The notes under the pieces: generated by a model
What the model saw: the letters and a program-made list of their open reading frames with translations, nothing else
Database searches by the model: none
What the model was told of the DNA's origin: nothing
Made by a program: the position numbers and the translations under genes
Shown: positions 1 through 9,442 of the stretch, piece by piece
Numbering within the stretch: the first letter of the stretch is position 1
How the letters are laid out: each line of letters opens with the position of its first letter
Source: Amycolatopsis endophytica
GTDB lineage: Bacteria; Actinomycetota; Actinomycetes; Mycobacteriales; Pseudonocardiaceae
Direction of reading: 5' to 3'
Assembly: GCF_013410405.1 (NCBI RefSeq)
Contig: NZ_JACCFK010000001.1
Span: forward strand, 620,001 to 684,000
Length of the DNA: 64,000 nucleotides

Positions 1-1486
1 GCACTGGCCCCTTCCGGTTGCGCACCGCGGCCTGGATCTCGGCAGTCAGCTCCTCGACGAACCCGGCGGCACGGCGGGCGGCTGAACGCACCACGACCAC
101 CGCGGTCACGGCTTCTCCCCATTTCTCGTCCGGCGTCCCCACCACGCAGACCTGCTCCACGTCGGGATGTTCGGAAATCACGTCCTCGACCTCCCGCGGG
201 AACACGTTGAACCCGCCGGTGACGATCATGTCCTTGATCCGGTCGACGATGTACCAATAGCCGTCCTGGTCTTCCCGAGCGAGGTCTCCCGTGTGCAACC
301 AGCCGGCACGGAACGTTTCCCCGGTCACCCGAGGTTGATTCCGGTAGCCGTGACCGAGCAGCGGTCCACTGACGCAGATTTCGCCCACCTCACCCGGGCG
401 CACCAGCTCTTCGTCATCGCCGAGGATCGCGCAGCGGGCGAACTGCGTCGGCCGTCCACAGGAAGTGTGCCGAGGCCCCTCGTGGCGGTACGTGGGCAGG
501 TACGTGATGGCCATCGGGGCTTCGGACTGGCCGTAGTACTGGGCGAAGATCGGACCGAAGTGCTCGATCGCCTCTGCCAGCCGCGCGGGGTTGATCGCCG
601 CCGCTCCATAATAGACGATCTGGAGCGACGACACGTCACGAGTGCGCAGGTCGGGATGATCCAGCAGCGCGTAGATCATCGACGGAACCAGCATGAGTGC
701 GGTGACCCGCTCCTTCTCGATCGTCTCCAGTACCGCGGCCGCATCGAACCGCGGCATCAGAACCAGCGTCCCGCCCTTGACCAGCACGGGGGTCACGAAG
801 GCCGCCCCGGCGTGCGAGAGCGGCGTGCAGCTGAGGAACCGCGGCCGGTCCGGCCATTCCCATTCGGCCAGCTGGATCGTGGTCATGGTGAAGTAGCTGC
901 CCGCCGAGAGCTGCACGCCCTTCGGCCTTCCCGTGGTGCCGCCGGTGTACACGAGGCTCGTGATGTGCTCGGGTGGCAGGGCGGCGGCGGCCGGCTGCCG
1001 CGGCGTGAACGTCGCGGCGTGCGCGACGATGTCGGTTGCGCTGTGCGCGAGCTCCGGCGGCACCGGACCGAACGTCAGGATCTGCCGTAGGGCTGCGACC
1101 CGGTCGAGGAGGGCCAGTGCGCGCTGCACGTACTCCGGGGTGGGTTCGATGATCAACGAGGTGACGCCGGCGTCGTCGAGAATGTAGGCATGGTCGTCCA
1201 GTGAACCCAGCGGATGCAGCGCCACCCGCTGGTACCCGCCGATGTGCGTGGCAGCGATGTCGATCACCACTTCGGGGCGGTTGCCGGAAAGGATCGCCAC
1301 GGTCGACCCGGTTCCGGCCCCCAGATCCTCGAAGCCCTGCAGGTACCGGCTGACCTCGTCAGCCAGCTGGGCACCGGTGTAGGTACCGGACCCGGACGAG
1401 AGCACTGTCCGGTCCGCATGCCGGCGCAGCGACTCGGCGATCAGGTGCCCATTGTGGTTGGGCCGGTGCAAGCCGTCGGTCTGCAT
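1..1486 (-). CDS. AMP-dependent acyl-CoA synthetase/ligase (3' end cut by window edge)
   Basis: ATP-dependent activation of a carboxylic acid to its CoA thioester through an acyl-adenylate; cytosolic. The reading frame runs from ATG at 1486 (MQTDGLHRP...) to the window edge without a stop, about 495 codons of an expected 510-530, so only the extreme C-terminus is missing. Visible ANL motifs are the P-loop YTGGTTGRPKG, the aromatic/E motif YYGQSEAP, the adenylate-binding HTGDLAREDQDGYWY, the hinge region IVDRIKDMI and the C-terminal GGFNVFPREVEDV. The start lies 46 bp inside the 3' end of the upstream oxidoreductase gene, so the two are probably co-translated as the tail of the catabolic operon. 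Substrate is not determined; the context suggests an aromatic or ring-cleavage acid. Family sure, substrate inferred. Confidence 0.93.
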   Translation of the reverse strand, partial: MQTDGLHRPNHNGHLIAESLRRHADRTVLSSGSGTYTGAQLADEVSRYLQGFEDLGAGTGSTVAILSGNRPEVVIDIAATHIGGYQRVALHPLGSLDDHAYILDDAGVTSLIIEPTPEYVQRALALLDRVAALRQILTFGPVPPELAHSATDIVAHAATFTPRQPAAAALPPEHITSLVYTGGTTGRPKGVQLSAGSYFTMTTIQLAEWEWPDRPRFLSCTPLSHAGAAFVTPVLVKGGTLVLMPRFDAAAVLETIEKERVTALMLVPSMIYALLDHPDLRTRDVSSLQIVYYGAAAINPARLAEAIEHFGPIFAQYYGQSEAPMAITYLPTYRHEGPRHTSCGRPTQFARCAILGDDEELVRPGEVGEICVSGPLLGHGYRNQPRVTGETFRAGWLHTGDLAREDQDGYWYIVDRIKDMIVTGGFNVFPREVEDVISEHPDVEQVCVVGTPDEKWGEAVTAVVVVRSAARRAAGFVEELTAEIQAAVRNRKGPV

Positions 1487-4400
1487 AGCGTTTCGAACTC
1501 CTCCAGAAGCGTGGCGAGCCGCTCGTGATAACGGTCCGCACTGTCGACTTTGATCTGTTCATAACCGCGGATCTCGTCCGGAAGCTTCGCCATCTCCACC
1601 GCGACAGGGTGATTGCGGGAGGTCAGCCCGGCCGACAGCTTGCGCAACATCGTGCTGTACTCGCCGATCAGGTCACGTTCCAGTCGGCGAACCCTGGTGT
1701 AGCCGAACAAGTCCAGTGGTGTCCCGCGCAGCCGGCGCATCGCCTTCAACACCCGGAACACCGGTGTGGCCCAGCTGCCGAGCTTCAGCTTGTTCCGCAC
1801 GCCCCACGCGCGCAGCATGGGCGGATGCAGGTGAACGTACCTCTTGGCGCCGGTGCCGAACTGCTCTTCCACCTGCGATCTGAACTCGCGGTCCAGCGCG
1901 AGCCTGGCCACTTCGTACTCGTCCTTGTAAGCCATCAGCTTGTACAGGTACCGTGCCGCCGCCTCGGTCAGCGCGGTCGAATCCGGCACAGCGCGACTTT
2001 CCGCCTCGCGCACCTGATCGACCTGCCTGCGGTAGCGTCCGGCGTAGGCGGGGCTCTGGTACTCGGCGAGATCGGCGGCCCGCAACTCGATGAGGCGCTG
2101 GAGGTCGTCGCCGGAGGTGCCGTCGTCGGGTTCTGCGGCACTGTCCGTAGCCGAACCCGTGTTCGCCATCTGCCACCGGCCCAGCCGGAACGCCTGGCGG
2201 TTGCGGTCGACCTCGACCCCGTTGATGTCGATGGCGCGTTCGATCGCCTCGCTCGATACGGGCAGCCGGCCGGTCTGGAACGCCGCGCCGAGCAGGAGGA
2301 CGTTGCTGAACTGCTCGTCTCCGAATGCGTCGAGGGCAAGCCGGCCGGCGTTCAGTGCGACGCAACGCCTGCTGTCCTGCGCGATTGCCGAGTGCAGGTC
2401 GGCGAAGTCCGGTAGCTCCAACGATGTGTCGGCGACCATCTGCCCGGTCGGGATCCGCGCCGACGAAACGATCGCCACCGTCCGCTGTGGGCTGAGCACG
2501 TTCAGGTTCGCGGGGTCGGCTCCGGCCAGCGGGTCGGACACCAGGTAGACATCGCAGGAACGTGCGCTGAGCTTGCCCGAACGCGGAACAGGTTCCGTCG
2601 AGATCTTCAGATCGGAGACCACGGCGCCGCCTTTCTGCGCCAGCCCGGTCTGGTCGAGACTTCGCACGTGCTTCTCGTCCAGTGCAGCGGCCGTCGCCAG
2701 TAGCTGGGCGATGGTGACGATTCCGGTGCCGCCGATGCCCACGATGCGGACCTGCGCTTCGGCGGGCGGTGCGCCGGTGGGCGACGGGATGGAGCCGGCA
2801 TCGATGACGCTCGGTACTGCCGCCGGGTTTCCGCGCTCATCCGGGACCACCGTGACGAAGGAAGGGCAATCCCCGCGCAAGCACGAGAAGTCGAGGTTGC
2901 AGGAAGACTGGTGGATCTCGGTCTTACGACCGAACTCGGTCTGCACCGGCCGGACCGACAGGCAGTTCGACTGGACGCCACAATCACCGCATCCTTCGCA
3001 GATGCGCTGGTTGATGACGACGCGTTCGGCCGGGGACGGGGCCAGCCCGCGCTTGCGCTTCCGGCGCTTCTCCGCCGCGCACTCCTGATCATGAATCAGC
3101 ACGGTGACGCCGTCGATGGAGGCCAGGCGCGCCTGCTCGGCGTCGAGCTCGTCACGATGCTTGACGGTGACGTCGCGGCCGAGCCGAGCCTCCTTACGGG
3201 TCCGCCGGACATCGTCAGTGGTGACGACGACCTCGGCAACTCCCTCCGCCCGGAGCGAATCGATCACGCGGCGCAACGCCATTCCGCCGGCCGGATCCTG
3301 TCCGCCGGTCATCGCCACGGCGGAGTTGTACAGGAGCCGGTAGGTGATGTTGGTGCCGGACGCGACCGCGGCACGCACCGCGAGGCTGCCCGAATGCGTG
3401 AAAGTGCCGTCCCCGATGTTCTGCACGAGCCGGTCCTGGTCGATGAACGGCGCCATGCCGAACCACTGGGCGCCCTCCCCGCCCATCTGTGTCACGCCGA
3501 GGACGTTCCCCGCCTGCTCCTCGTTCATCACCATCACGAGACCGTGACAGCCGATTCCGGCACCGACCAGGGTTTCCCTGTCGGTGCGAGTGGAACCGTT
3601 GTGCGGGCAGCCGGAACAGAAGTACGGTGTGCGCGCCATCACCGGCAGCTCGATCCGAGCGGGCGGCCGTGATTGCCCGAGCCATCGCCGGACCGGCTCC
3701 ACCTCGTGGATCTCGCCGAGCCGCCGGGCCAGTCCGGTGATCACCCGGTCCACGTCGAGCTCGCCGGACGGGGAGAACAGTGTCCGTCCCTCGTGGTCAT
3801 GCTTCCCGACCACGACGGGAGCGGCCACACCCGCGTAGAGAATGTCCTTGACCGCGGTCTCGAGGAAAGCGCGCTTCTCCTCGACCACGATGATTTCCCG
3901 GAGACCCTTCGCGAAGCGCCGGACGATCAACGGATCGACCGGGTTGACCATGCCCAGCTTGAGCAGCCGGATTCCGTGCCGGGCCAGTGTTGCCGGATCC
4001 CCCAGCCCCAGTCGCGCCAGCGCTTCCCGCACATCGAGGTAGGTCTTGCCTGCCGCGACGATGCCCAGGCGATCCGCACCGGTCGTCTCGGTGATGGCAT
4101 CGAGTCCGTTCGCGCGTGCGTAGTCCAGGGCTCTCGGGAACCGCCGGGTGAGAAGACTGTGTTCGAGCGCGGCGAGGTTCGCCCCGATCAGCTTCGCGGA
4201 CGGCCGGTGCCTGCTCGGCTCCAGATCCGCCACCGTCGGGCTCACTCGATCGGGGTGGACGACAGCGGTGCTCGCGCCGTCGGCGACCGCGGTGGTGATT
4301 TTGAGCGCCGACCACGTCCCGGTGAACCGGGACAGATGAGCGGCGTGGATGCCGTAGTCCAGGATCTCCTGCGAATCGGCGGGATACAGCGTCGGCAGGT

Positions 4401-4920
4401 ACAGATCGGCGACGGCCGCCTCTGATGAACAGGGATAGGTCGAGGACTTTCCCGCCGGGTCGTCGCCGATGAGCGCGACCGCGCCACCCTGCGGGTCGGT
4501 GCCGATCAGGTTGGCGTGCCGGATGGCGTCGGAGGCACGGTCGAGCCCGGGGGATTTGCCGTACCAGTATCCGGTCACGCCGTCCGGACGCAGCGCACCG
4601 GCCTGACGGGCGAGCTGGGTGCCGGCGACGGCGGTCGCGGCCAGCTCTTCGTTGACCGCCGGGCGGTGCACGACCTCGACATCGTCGAAGAGCTCGAGCC
4701 GCCGCGCCAGCTCCAGATCGTAACCGGCGAGCGGGGACCCTTCGTAGCCGGTCACGAAGCTCGCCGAGCGAAGCCCCCGGCGGTCGTCGATCAGTGCCCG
4801 GTCCCGGATCATCCGAACCAGCGCCTGGATACCGGTGAGGTAGACGACGCCGTCGGAAGCCAGATAACGATCGTCCAGCCGCCACCGCGAATCCGCCGCG
4901 GCGCCCCGCCCGCCGCTCAC
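1441..4920 (-). CDS. Fused indolepyruvate:ferredoxin oxidoreductase-type enzyme (2-oxoacid oxidoreductase)
   Basis: 1159 aa. Family members oxidatively decarboxylate aryl-2-oxo acids (indolepyruvate, phenylpyruvate) to acyl-CoA, reducing ferredoxin. Domain order: N-terminal pyrimidine-binding TPP domain (start to about residue 400); PP-type TPP domain with CSGCPHNGSTR, GIGCHG and the GDGTFTHSG motif near residue 500; an iron-sulfur region near 640-700 with CEGCGDCGVQSNC and a second cysteine group (SSCNLDFSCLRGDC); a gamma-type domain starting VRIVGIGGTGIV; and a long C-terminal extension of about 250 residues typical of the single-chain proteobacterial/actinobacterial form. GTG start at 4920 overlaps the TGA of the upstream monooxygenase (GTGA), so it is translationally coupled. 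Sitting among oxygenase genes is odd because many relatives are oxygen-sensitive. Exact 2-oxoacid unknown. Confidence 0.9.
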   Translation of the reverse strand: MSGGRGAAADSRWRLDDRYLASDGVVYLTGIQALVRMIRDRALIDDRRGLRSASFVTGYEGSPLAGYDLELARRLELFDDVEVVHRPAVNEELAATAVAGTQLARQAGALRPDGVTGYWYGKSPGLDRASDAIRHANLIGTDPQGGAVALIGDDPAGKSSTYPCSSEAAVADLYLPTLYPADSQEILDYGIHAAHLSRFTGTWSALKITTAVADGASTAVVHPDRVSPTVADLEPSRHRPSAKLIGANLAALEHSLLTRRFPRALDYARANGLDAITETTGADRLGIVAAGKTYLDVREALARLGLGDPATLARHGIRLLKLGMVNPVDPLIVRRFAKGLREIIVVEEKRAFLETAVKDILYAGVAAPVVVGKHDHEGRTLFSPSGELDVDRVITGLARRLGEIHEVEPVRRWLGQSRPPARIELPVMARTPYFCSGCPHNGSTRTDRETLVGAGIGCHGLVMVMNEEQAGNVLGVTQMGGEGAQWFGMAPFIDQDRLVQNIGDGTFTHSGSLAVRAAVASGTNITYRLLYNSAVAMTGGQDPAGGMALRRVIDSLRAEGVAEVVVTTDDVRRTRKEARLGRDVTVKHRDELDAEQARLASIDGVTVLIHDQECAAEKRRKRKRGLAPSPAERVVINQRICEGCGDCGVQSNCLSVRPVQTEFGRKTEIHQSSCNLDFSCLRGDCPSFVTVVPDERGNPAAVPSVIDAGSIPSPTGAPPAEAQVRIVGIGGTGIVTIAQLLATAAALDEKHVRSLDQTGLAQKGGAVVSDLKISTEPVPRSGKLSARSCDVYLVSDPLAGADPANLNVLSPQRTVAIVSSARIPTGQMVADTSLELPDFADLHSAIAQDSRRCVALNAGRLALDAFGDEQFSNVLLLGAAFQTGRLPVSSEAIERAIDINGVEVDRNRQAFRLGRWQMANTGSATDSAAEPDDGTSGDDLQRLIELRAADLAEYQSPAYAGRYRRQVDQVREAESRAVPDSTALTEAAARYLYKLMAYKDEYEVARLALDREFRSQVEEQFGTGAKRYVHLHPPMLRAWGVRNKLKLGSWATPVFRVLKAMRRLRGTPLDLFGYTRVRRLERDLIGEYSTMLRKLSAGLTSRNHPVAVEMAKLPDEIRGYEQIKVDSADRYHERLATLLEEFETLCRPTACTGPTTMGT

Positions 4921-6653
4921 CGTGCGAGGACCGTCTCGACGGCTGCGGCGAGCGTCACCGCAGGCTGGTCGTCACCGGACATACTGCGCCACGCGACGTG
5001 GTTGTCCGGGCGGACGAGCACGGCACCGTCCTCGCCGATCTGCCGCACGGCCTCCCATTGGCCGTCCACGTCGTGGTGCGTGTTCCCGACCTGAGCCGTC
5101 GCGATGGTGATGCCCAGTTTCTCCGCGACCTCCGCGGCCGCGGCAACCCATGCGCCGCCCCGGCTGCCCGTGATCAGAGCGACGGTGTCGTCGGCACCGA
5201 CGAGGTCATGGGTCGACGACCGCTTGCCTTCCTTCTCCAGCCAGGCGTGCGGCAGCCGATGGCCCGGGCGGGTCGTGGGCTGGTAAACCTGCCCGAGCGG
5301 GTCGCCCGCGGCAGGCACCGACCCGTCCGGAACCACTGCGCCGCTCTCATACGCGAAGCCCATTTCGAGTTCCTGTGCGCAGAACTCGATGCACTGGGTT
5401 TCGACGACCTTTCGGAACCGGGTTCGCCGGGCCTGGCCCACCAAGCCCTCGGCGAAGAAGCCGCCGATGAGCAGCTGGTCCACTTCGGGCGGCAGGGGGA
5501 ACGGGATGCGGCCGAATCCCGCATCGATGGCGAGGTGGTTCTGGGCCGCGAACATGGCCCACTCGACGTTGCGCAGACCGACCGGCTGCCGCTCCGCCCC
5601 ATAGCTGTCCAGCAGGCGCGCCGGCGCGTGTCCTCGAAGGACGGTCGCGAGTTTCCAGACGAGGTTGTGCACGTCCTGGATGCCGCTGTTGAGGCCGAGA
5701 CCGGTCGTCGGCGGCACTCGGTGCGCGGAGTCGCCGACCAAGAGAACCCGGCCGTCCTGATACCGCTCCGCAAGCACCGACTCGGCCCACCAATGACTGA
5801 TCTTCTTGACCACGATGTCGACATCGGTGCCGATCAGCGCACCGATCTTCCGCACGATTTCGGCGTTGTCGGGCACGGGATCACCGGGGAACACCGCGAA
5901 GTGCGCCACCCATTCCTGCGAGCCCGCGCCCCAGGTGGGGCCCATCGGCACCAGTCGTCCACCGCTGGGCAGGAAGTGGGAAATGATCACCCCCTCGGTC
6001 CACCAAGGGGACAGATCGGCGGACACGTGGGCGGTGATCGTCTCGAAGACCTTGGATGCGCCGACCATGCCTATTCCGAGAAGCCTGCCGAGCGTCTTGC
6101 CACCGTCCGCGCCGACCATGTAGTCGGCGTGCACCGAATGCACCTCGCCGGTGGCGATCTCGCGTACCGACGCGTCGACTCCCTGATCGTCCTGGACGAA
6201 TTCCAGGAGTTCATGACCGAACTTCACCGCATCGGCGTTTCGGTCCCGCGCTGCGGCGAGCAGCAGCGGTTCGAGGCGCAGCTGGGGCAGGTTCGTCGGT
6301 GGGCACACCGAGTGACGCCGGTACTCCACGGTGGAGTCGCCGGCACCGAAGCACTCCATTTCGAAGAGCTGCTTGCCGTCGAAAGGGCCGTCTCCCGCCA
6401 GCGTGGTACGCCACTCGACCTTCGACATGTCCTTCAGCGGAATGCCCTGCGCATAGACCGCATCGGCCAGGCCGAACTGCCGGAAGATCTCCATGGTGCG
6501 CGGATTCAGGTAATGTGCCTTGGGCAGTTCGGACGTCGACTCGTGGCGCTCGACGAGCAGATGGTCGATTCCGTAGCCGGACAGCATGATCGATGTCATC
6601 AGCCCGGTACCGCCGCCGCCGACGATCAGTACCGGTACCTCGAAGTGCGCCAC
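4917..6653 (-). CDS. FAD-dependent aromatic monooxygenase (PheA/TfdB/MhpA family)
   Basis: 578 aa group A flavoprotein hydroxylase, expected to use NAD(P)H and O2 to add a hydroxyl to a phenolic ring. The N-terminal Rossmann motif VLIVGGGGTGLMTS (residues about 8-21), the DG-type region (YMVGADGGKTLGRLLG) and the FAD ribityl-binding GDSAHRVPPTTGLGLNSG (about 305-320) are all present. The last ~180 residues match the thioredoxin-like C-terminal domain of phenol hydroxylase and 2,4-dichlorophenol monooxygenase relatives (VALITGSRGGAW). ATG start at 6653, 63 nt downstream of the NTF2-like gene's stop. It is the likely hydroxylase that prepares the ring for the extradiol enzyme encoded upstream in the same operon. 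Substrate not deducible. Confidence 0.93.
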   Translation of the reverse strand: MAHFEVPVLIVGGGGTGLMTSIMLSGYGIDHLLVERHESTSELPKAHYLNPRTMEIFRQFGLADAVYAQGIPLKDMSKVEWRTTLAGDGPFDGKQLFEMECFGAGDSTVEYRRHSVCPPTNLPQLRLEPLLLAAARDRNADAVKFGHELLEFVQDDQGVDASVREIATGEVHSVHADYMVGADGGKTLGRLLGIGMVGASKVFETITAHVSADLSPWWTEGVIISHFLPSGGRLVPMGPTWGAGSQEWVAHFAVFPGDPVPDNAEIVRKIGALIGTDVDIVVKKISHWWAESVLAERYQDGRVLLVGDSAHRVPPTTGLGLNSGIQDVHNLVWKLATVLRGHAPARLLDSYGAERQPVGLRNVEWAMFAAQNHLAIDAGFGRIPFPLPPEVDQLLIGGFFAEGLVGQARRTRFRKVVETQCIEFCAQELEMGFAYESGAVVPDGSVPAAGDPLGQVYQPTTRPGHRLPHAWLEKEGKRSSTHDLVGADDTVALITGSRGGAWVAAAAEVAEKLGITIATAQVGNTHHDVDGQWEAVRQIGEDGAVLVRPDNHVAWRSMSGDDQPAVTLAAAVETVLAR

Positions 6654-6716
6654 TGCATTCTCCTTTTCGCACGCCGGAACGGACTCGCTGCCCGGCCGGT
6701 CACCGAGTCGTGGGCC

Positions 6717-7151
6717 TCAGAACTCACCGATGACGAAAGCCGGCGTCAGCGTCCGTTCGGCGATCCGCCAGTGTCCGTCGTCGCCGAGCCGGTACCGGTC
6801 CTCGACATCGGCGACGACCACCTGGGGAATCCCGGCGTCGCCGACCCGGCGGTAGACGGTGAGGATGATCGATCCGCGCACCCGGCCGGGGCTCTCGGCG
6901 CGCAGCCGGGTGTTGGATACGACGTGGCGGGAGCGAATGTCCCGATTGCGCGCCCGTTCTTCGAGGTGGCGGCGGATGTCGATGATCCCGCTGACCACCC
7001 GGTCCCCGGTCGACAGGATCGCGTCCTCGGTGAACAGCTCCGCCGCCCGGTCGGCGCTTCCGTGGTCGACGAGCCAGGAGTACTCGGTGGACAGTGCTTC
7101 GATCGCACGGCGCGTGTCACCGTCGAGGACGGCATCGGATCCGACAGCCAT
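6717..7151 (-). CDS. NTF2-like / SnoaL-like fold protein (ring-hydroxylating dioxygenase beta-subunit type)
   Basis: 144 aa. Small alpha+beta barrel protein resembling scytalone-dehydratase/SnoaL and dioxygenase small-subunit families: EALSTEYSWLVDHGSADRAAELFTED at the N-terminus, VVSGIIDIRRHLEERA, and a final strand pair with RYRLGDDGHWRIAERTL. I chose ATG at 7151 (MAVGSD) because it is 11 bp after the stop of the upstream VOC gene; a longer open frame to 7424 would overlap that gene. Such proteins act as isomerases, dehydratases or cofactor-free accessory factors. The role here is unknown but operon membership ties it to the aromatic pathway. Confidence 0.88.
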   Translation of the reverse strand: MAVGSDAVLDGDTRRAIEALSTEYSWLVDHGSADRAAELFTEDAILSTGDRVVSGIIDIRRHLEERARNRDIRSRHVVSNTRLRAESPGRVRGSIILTVYRRVGDAGIPQVVVADVEDRYRLGDDGHWRIAERTLTPAFVIGEF

Positions 7152-7162
7152 CGTCGCGCCCT

Positions 7163-7759
7163 TCACATCGTGCGGACGGCGTCGAGCCCGCCCGTCCCGG
7201 TCTCGGGCCGCTTGCGCAACTCGGTTTCCGGTACGCCGTCGTGGAATCGGCGGACGAATTCGTCCGCGTCGAGATTCACTCCGATCGGGTTCTTGGGGAA
7301 TTCCGCGGTGAGGAACTCGTTGGTTTCCTCGATCGTGGCGAAGTTGTCGACCTGCAGCTCGAGCTGGTTGTTGTCCGGGTCGCGGTAGTAGAACGAGATC
7401 GTCGGCCCGTGGTTGATCGTCCAATACGGTTCGATGTCCAGTTTTTTCAACCGCTCATAGGTCGCCACGAGGTCGCCGAGCGTGGCGTAGGTGAAGGCGA
7501 TGTGCTCGAGCCCGGCCGCCATGACCGGGCGTTCCGCCAGCGTCGGCACGCCCGCGATCGCCACGCGGTGGTGCTCCTCGTCAAAGGTCAGAAAGCACAT
7601 GGCGCCCGGAGCCTCGAACGACGTCCGGGCGCCCAGCACTGTCCGGTACCACGTGACCATGTCGTCGTATCGCGTCGTACGCAACACGACGTGTGCGAGC
7701 CGGTCCGGACTGACGGACGCCCCCGCCGTCGCCGGTTGCGGCGACCTCTCCTGTGACAC
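7163..7759 (-). CDS. VOC-family extradiol dioxygenase-like protein
   Basis: 198 aa, two beta-alpha-beta-beta-beta modules of the vicinal oxygen chelate fold. The type I extradiol metal triad can be placed as His23 (RLAHVVLR), His86 (GLEHIAFTY) and Glu134 (NNQLELQV), which would bind Fe(II) for ring cleavage of a catechol-type product. It is shorter than classical two-domain (about 290 aa) extradiol enzymes, so it is a one-domain type or a related isomerase. First gene of the minus-strand operon, and its 5' region is shared with the divergent FAH-family gene. It likely acts after the monooxygenase; catechol cleavage itself is inferred. Confidence 0.85.
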   Translation of the reverse strand: MSQERSPQPATAGASVSPDRLAHVVLRTTRYDDMVTWYRTVLGARTSFEAPGAMCFLTFDEEHHRVAIAGVPTLAERPVMAAGLEHIAFTYATLGDLVATYERLKKLDIEPYWTINHGPTISFYYRDPDNNQLELQVDNFATIEETNEFLTAEFPKNPIGVNLDADEFVRRFHDGVPETELRKRPETGTGGLDAVRTM

Positions 7760-7796
7760 TGCGACCTCCCGATCTCCGTGTGGGGTTTGTCTGTCC

Positions 7797-7823
7797 TATC
7801 ATTGTTCTTGATAGCAGTATCAA
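7797..7823. promoter_or_regulatory. Palindromic operator in divergent promoter region
   Basis: Between the divergent VOC-enzyme gene and FAH-family gene lies TTGATA-GCAG-TATCAA (7808-7823), a perfect 6-bp inverted repeat. A third TATCA box at 7797-7801 pairs with the central TGATA to form a second, overlapping inverted repeat. The region is AT-rich against a GC-rich background. Likely binding site of the TetR protein encoded nearby; this is inference from position and symmetry. Confidence 0.6.
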
Positions 7824-7915
7824 ACTAGGATGTCGTCGTAGCCGGTGTCAAGCCTCCGGCCCGCACTCCGCGCCGGAGCCGGCGATCGTCAACCACAGGA
7901 AGGGCAAGGAAAAAG

Positions 7916-8767
7916 ATGCACCTTTACCGGACGTCGCGAGGACTCGCTCGTCGCGACGGAGATGACCTGCTACTGCTCGACCTGCCCTATCCGGACGTGG
8001 CGGCGCTGTGTCGAGCCGGTGTCGACCAGGCGTCGACCGCGCCCGTCCTGGCGCGCGTCATGGTCGACGAGGTCGAATTGCTCGCGCCCGTGGAGAGGCC
8101 GTGCCGCATTGTCGTGGTCGGACTCAACTACCGCAGCCACGCGGCGGAGACCGGCGCCGAGATTCCCGCTGAGCCCACATACTTCTGCGTGGACGGTGGA
8201 CCGACGGCCGGACCCGGCGACCCGATCGTCCTGCCGCCGGCCGCGCCGGACTTCGTGGATTACGAAGGTGAAGTCGGCGTGGTGATCGGACGTGCCGCGT
8301 ATCGGGTACCGGTCGGCGAGGCGTGGAAGTTCGTCGGCGGGCTGACGTGCGTCAATGACGTTTCGGCCCGGGACCTGCAGGCGGCCGCTTTCGGTGAGCC
8401 GGGATCACCGGGCCTCGGCCTTTCGAAGGCGCTGGACACGTTCAAACCACTCGGCCCGGCAGTCGTCACCACCGATTCGTTCTCGTCGCCGCTGGACCTC
8501 CGCGTGACGACCTCGGTGAACGGCGAAATCCGGCAGCGGTCCAGTACCGCTGATCTGATCTTCGACATCCCGCAGCTCGTGTCGACGATCTCGCGAATGG
8601 TCACCCTGCTGCCGGGCGATGTGATCTGCACGGGCACGCCATCCGGGGTCGGGGCGGCGACGGGCCGCTTCCTCCGGTCCGGTGATGTCGTCGAGGTCGA
8701 CGTCGAGGGCATCGGCACCCTGCGCAACCACGTCGTCGACTACCAGCCGGTGACCACGCCGTCGTGA
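7916..8767 (+). CDS. Fumarylacetoacetate hydrolase (FAH) family protein
   Basis: 283 aa. The family hydrolyses C-C bonds of acylpyruvates or isomerises ring-cleavage products such as 2-hydroxyhepta-2,4-dienedioate. The core motifs are present: VVVGLNYRSHAAETG, the metal-binding acidic set DYEGEVGVVIG, then CVNDVSARDLQ, KALDTFKPLGP, and the C-terminal GDVICTGTPSGVG. About 75 N-terminal residues form the usual small cap domain. ATG at 7916 follows an AGGGCAAGG ribosome site. It is divergent from the dioxygenase operon and ends exactly where the convergent TetR gene stops. It probably processes the extradiol cleavage product. Confidence 0.92.
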   Translation: MHLYRTSRGLARRDGDDLLLLDLPYPDVAALCRAGVDQASTAPVLARVMVDEVELLAPVERPCRIVVVGLNYRSHAAETGAEIPAEPTYFCVDGGPTAGPGDPIVLPPAAPDFVDYEGEVGVVIGRAAYRVPVGEAWKFVGGLTCVNDVSARDLQAAAFGEPGSPGLGLSKALDTFKPLGPAVVTTDSFSSPLDLRVTTSVNGEIRQRSSTADLIFDIPQLVSTISRMVTLLPGDVICTGTPSGVGAATGRFLRSGDVVEVDVEGIGTLRNHVVDYQPVTTPS

Positions 8768-9442
8768 TCAGTCCGGCCGGGAGGTCAGCAAGCCGCCCAG
8801 CGTCAGGTCGATGGTGACCCGCGCGTGAGTCTCGACGGCATCCGGGTCCGCGTTGTCGATGCCGTGCATCCGATCCATCAACGCACCGGTCATGAAGAAC
8901 GACGAGGCGCTGCCGACGAGGAAACGGGCGACGTAGGGCGTCGGAAGGTCGTCCCGGATCCGGCCCGCTTCCTGGCCGAGTTCGATCAACTTGGCGAAAT
9001 GCCGCTCGAGCGGTGCGATGTAGGTGTCGGTCAGCCAGCGGACCCGGTCCGTCGCGAACTGCGATTCACTCGCCAGCACCGGGGCGACGCTGGGATGCCG
9101 GGCGAGGAACGAGATGTGCCGCCGGATCAGCACCTGCAATGCCGATACCGGGTCCAACTCCTTGAGCTCGTGATTGAGTTCCTGCTGCACCAGCAGTTCG
9201 CTGAACGCCTTGCCGATCGCCTCGCGCCAGAGCTGGTCCTTTGACTCGAAGTAGTAATGCATCAACGGCTGCGCGACCCCGGCGCTGCGTGCCACGCCGG
9301 ACATGGACGTGCCTTCGTAGCCGGAGCGGGCGAAGCAGTCGATCGCCGTCTCCAGAATCGCCTCTCGGGTGGCCGCGCGTCGCTGCGGCACTTCGGTGGA
9401 CTTGGCCCCTTTGCCGCCGCGACGTGGTGCTGCAGCTGACAT
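8768..9442 (-). CDS. TetR-family transcriptional regulator of the catabolic cluster
   Basis: 224 aa. The N-terminal helix-turn-helix (TREAILETAIDCFARSGYEGTSM, then GVARSAGVAQPLMHYYF) lies at about residues 25-75 after a basic lead. The rest is an all-helical ligand-binding domain. Its stop codon directly abuts that of the FAH-family gene (8767/8768), and it is divergent from the amidohydrolase gene across a 170-bp region containing a palindrome. Expected to repress the flanking catabolic genes until an aromatic ligand binds; this is inferred from position. Confidence 0.93.
   Translation of the reverse strand: MSAAAPRRGGKGAKSTEVPQRRAATREAILETAIDCFARSGYEGTSMSGVARSAGVAQPLMHYYFESKDQLWREAIGKAFSELLVQQELNHELKELDPVSALQVLIRRHISFLARHPSVAPVLASESQFATDRVRWLTDTYIAPLERHFAKLIELGQEAGRIRDDLPTPYVARFLVGSASSFFMTGALMDRMHGIDNADPDAVETHARVTIDLTLGGLLTSRPD

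Noticed and set aside
4998..7388. A long plus-strand open frame (796 codons) opposite the monooxygenase and VOC genes
   Set aside because: Shadow frame created by high GC3 on the real minus-strand genes; no motif, and it crosses three genuine genes.
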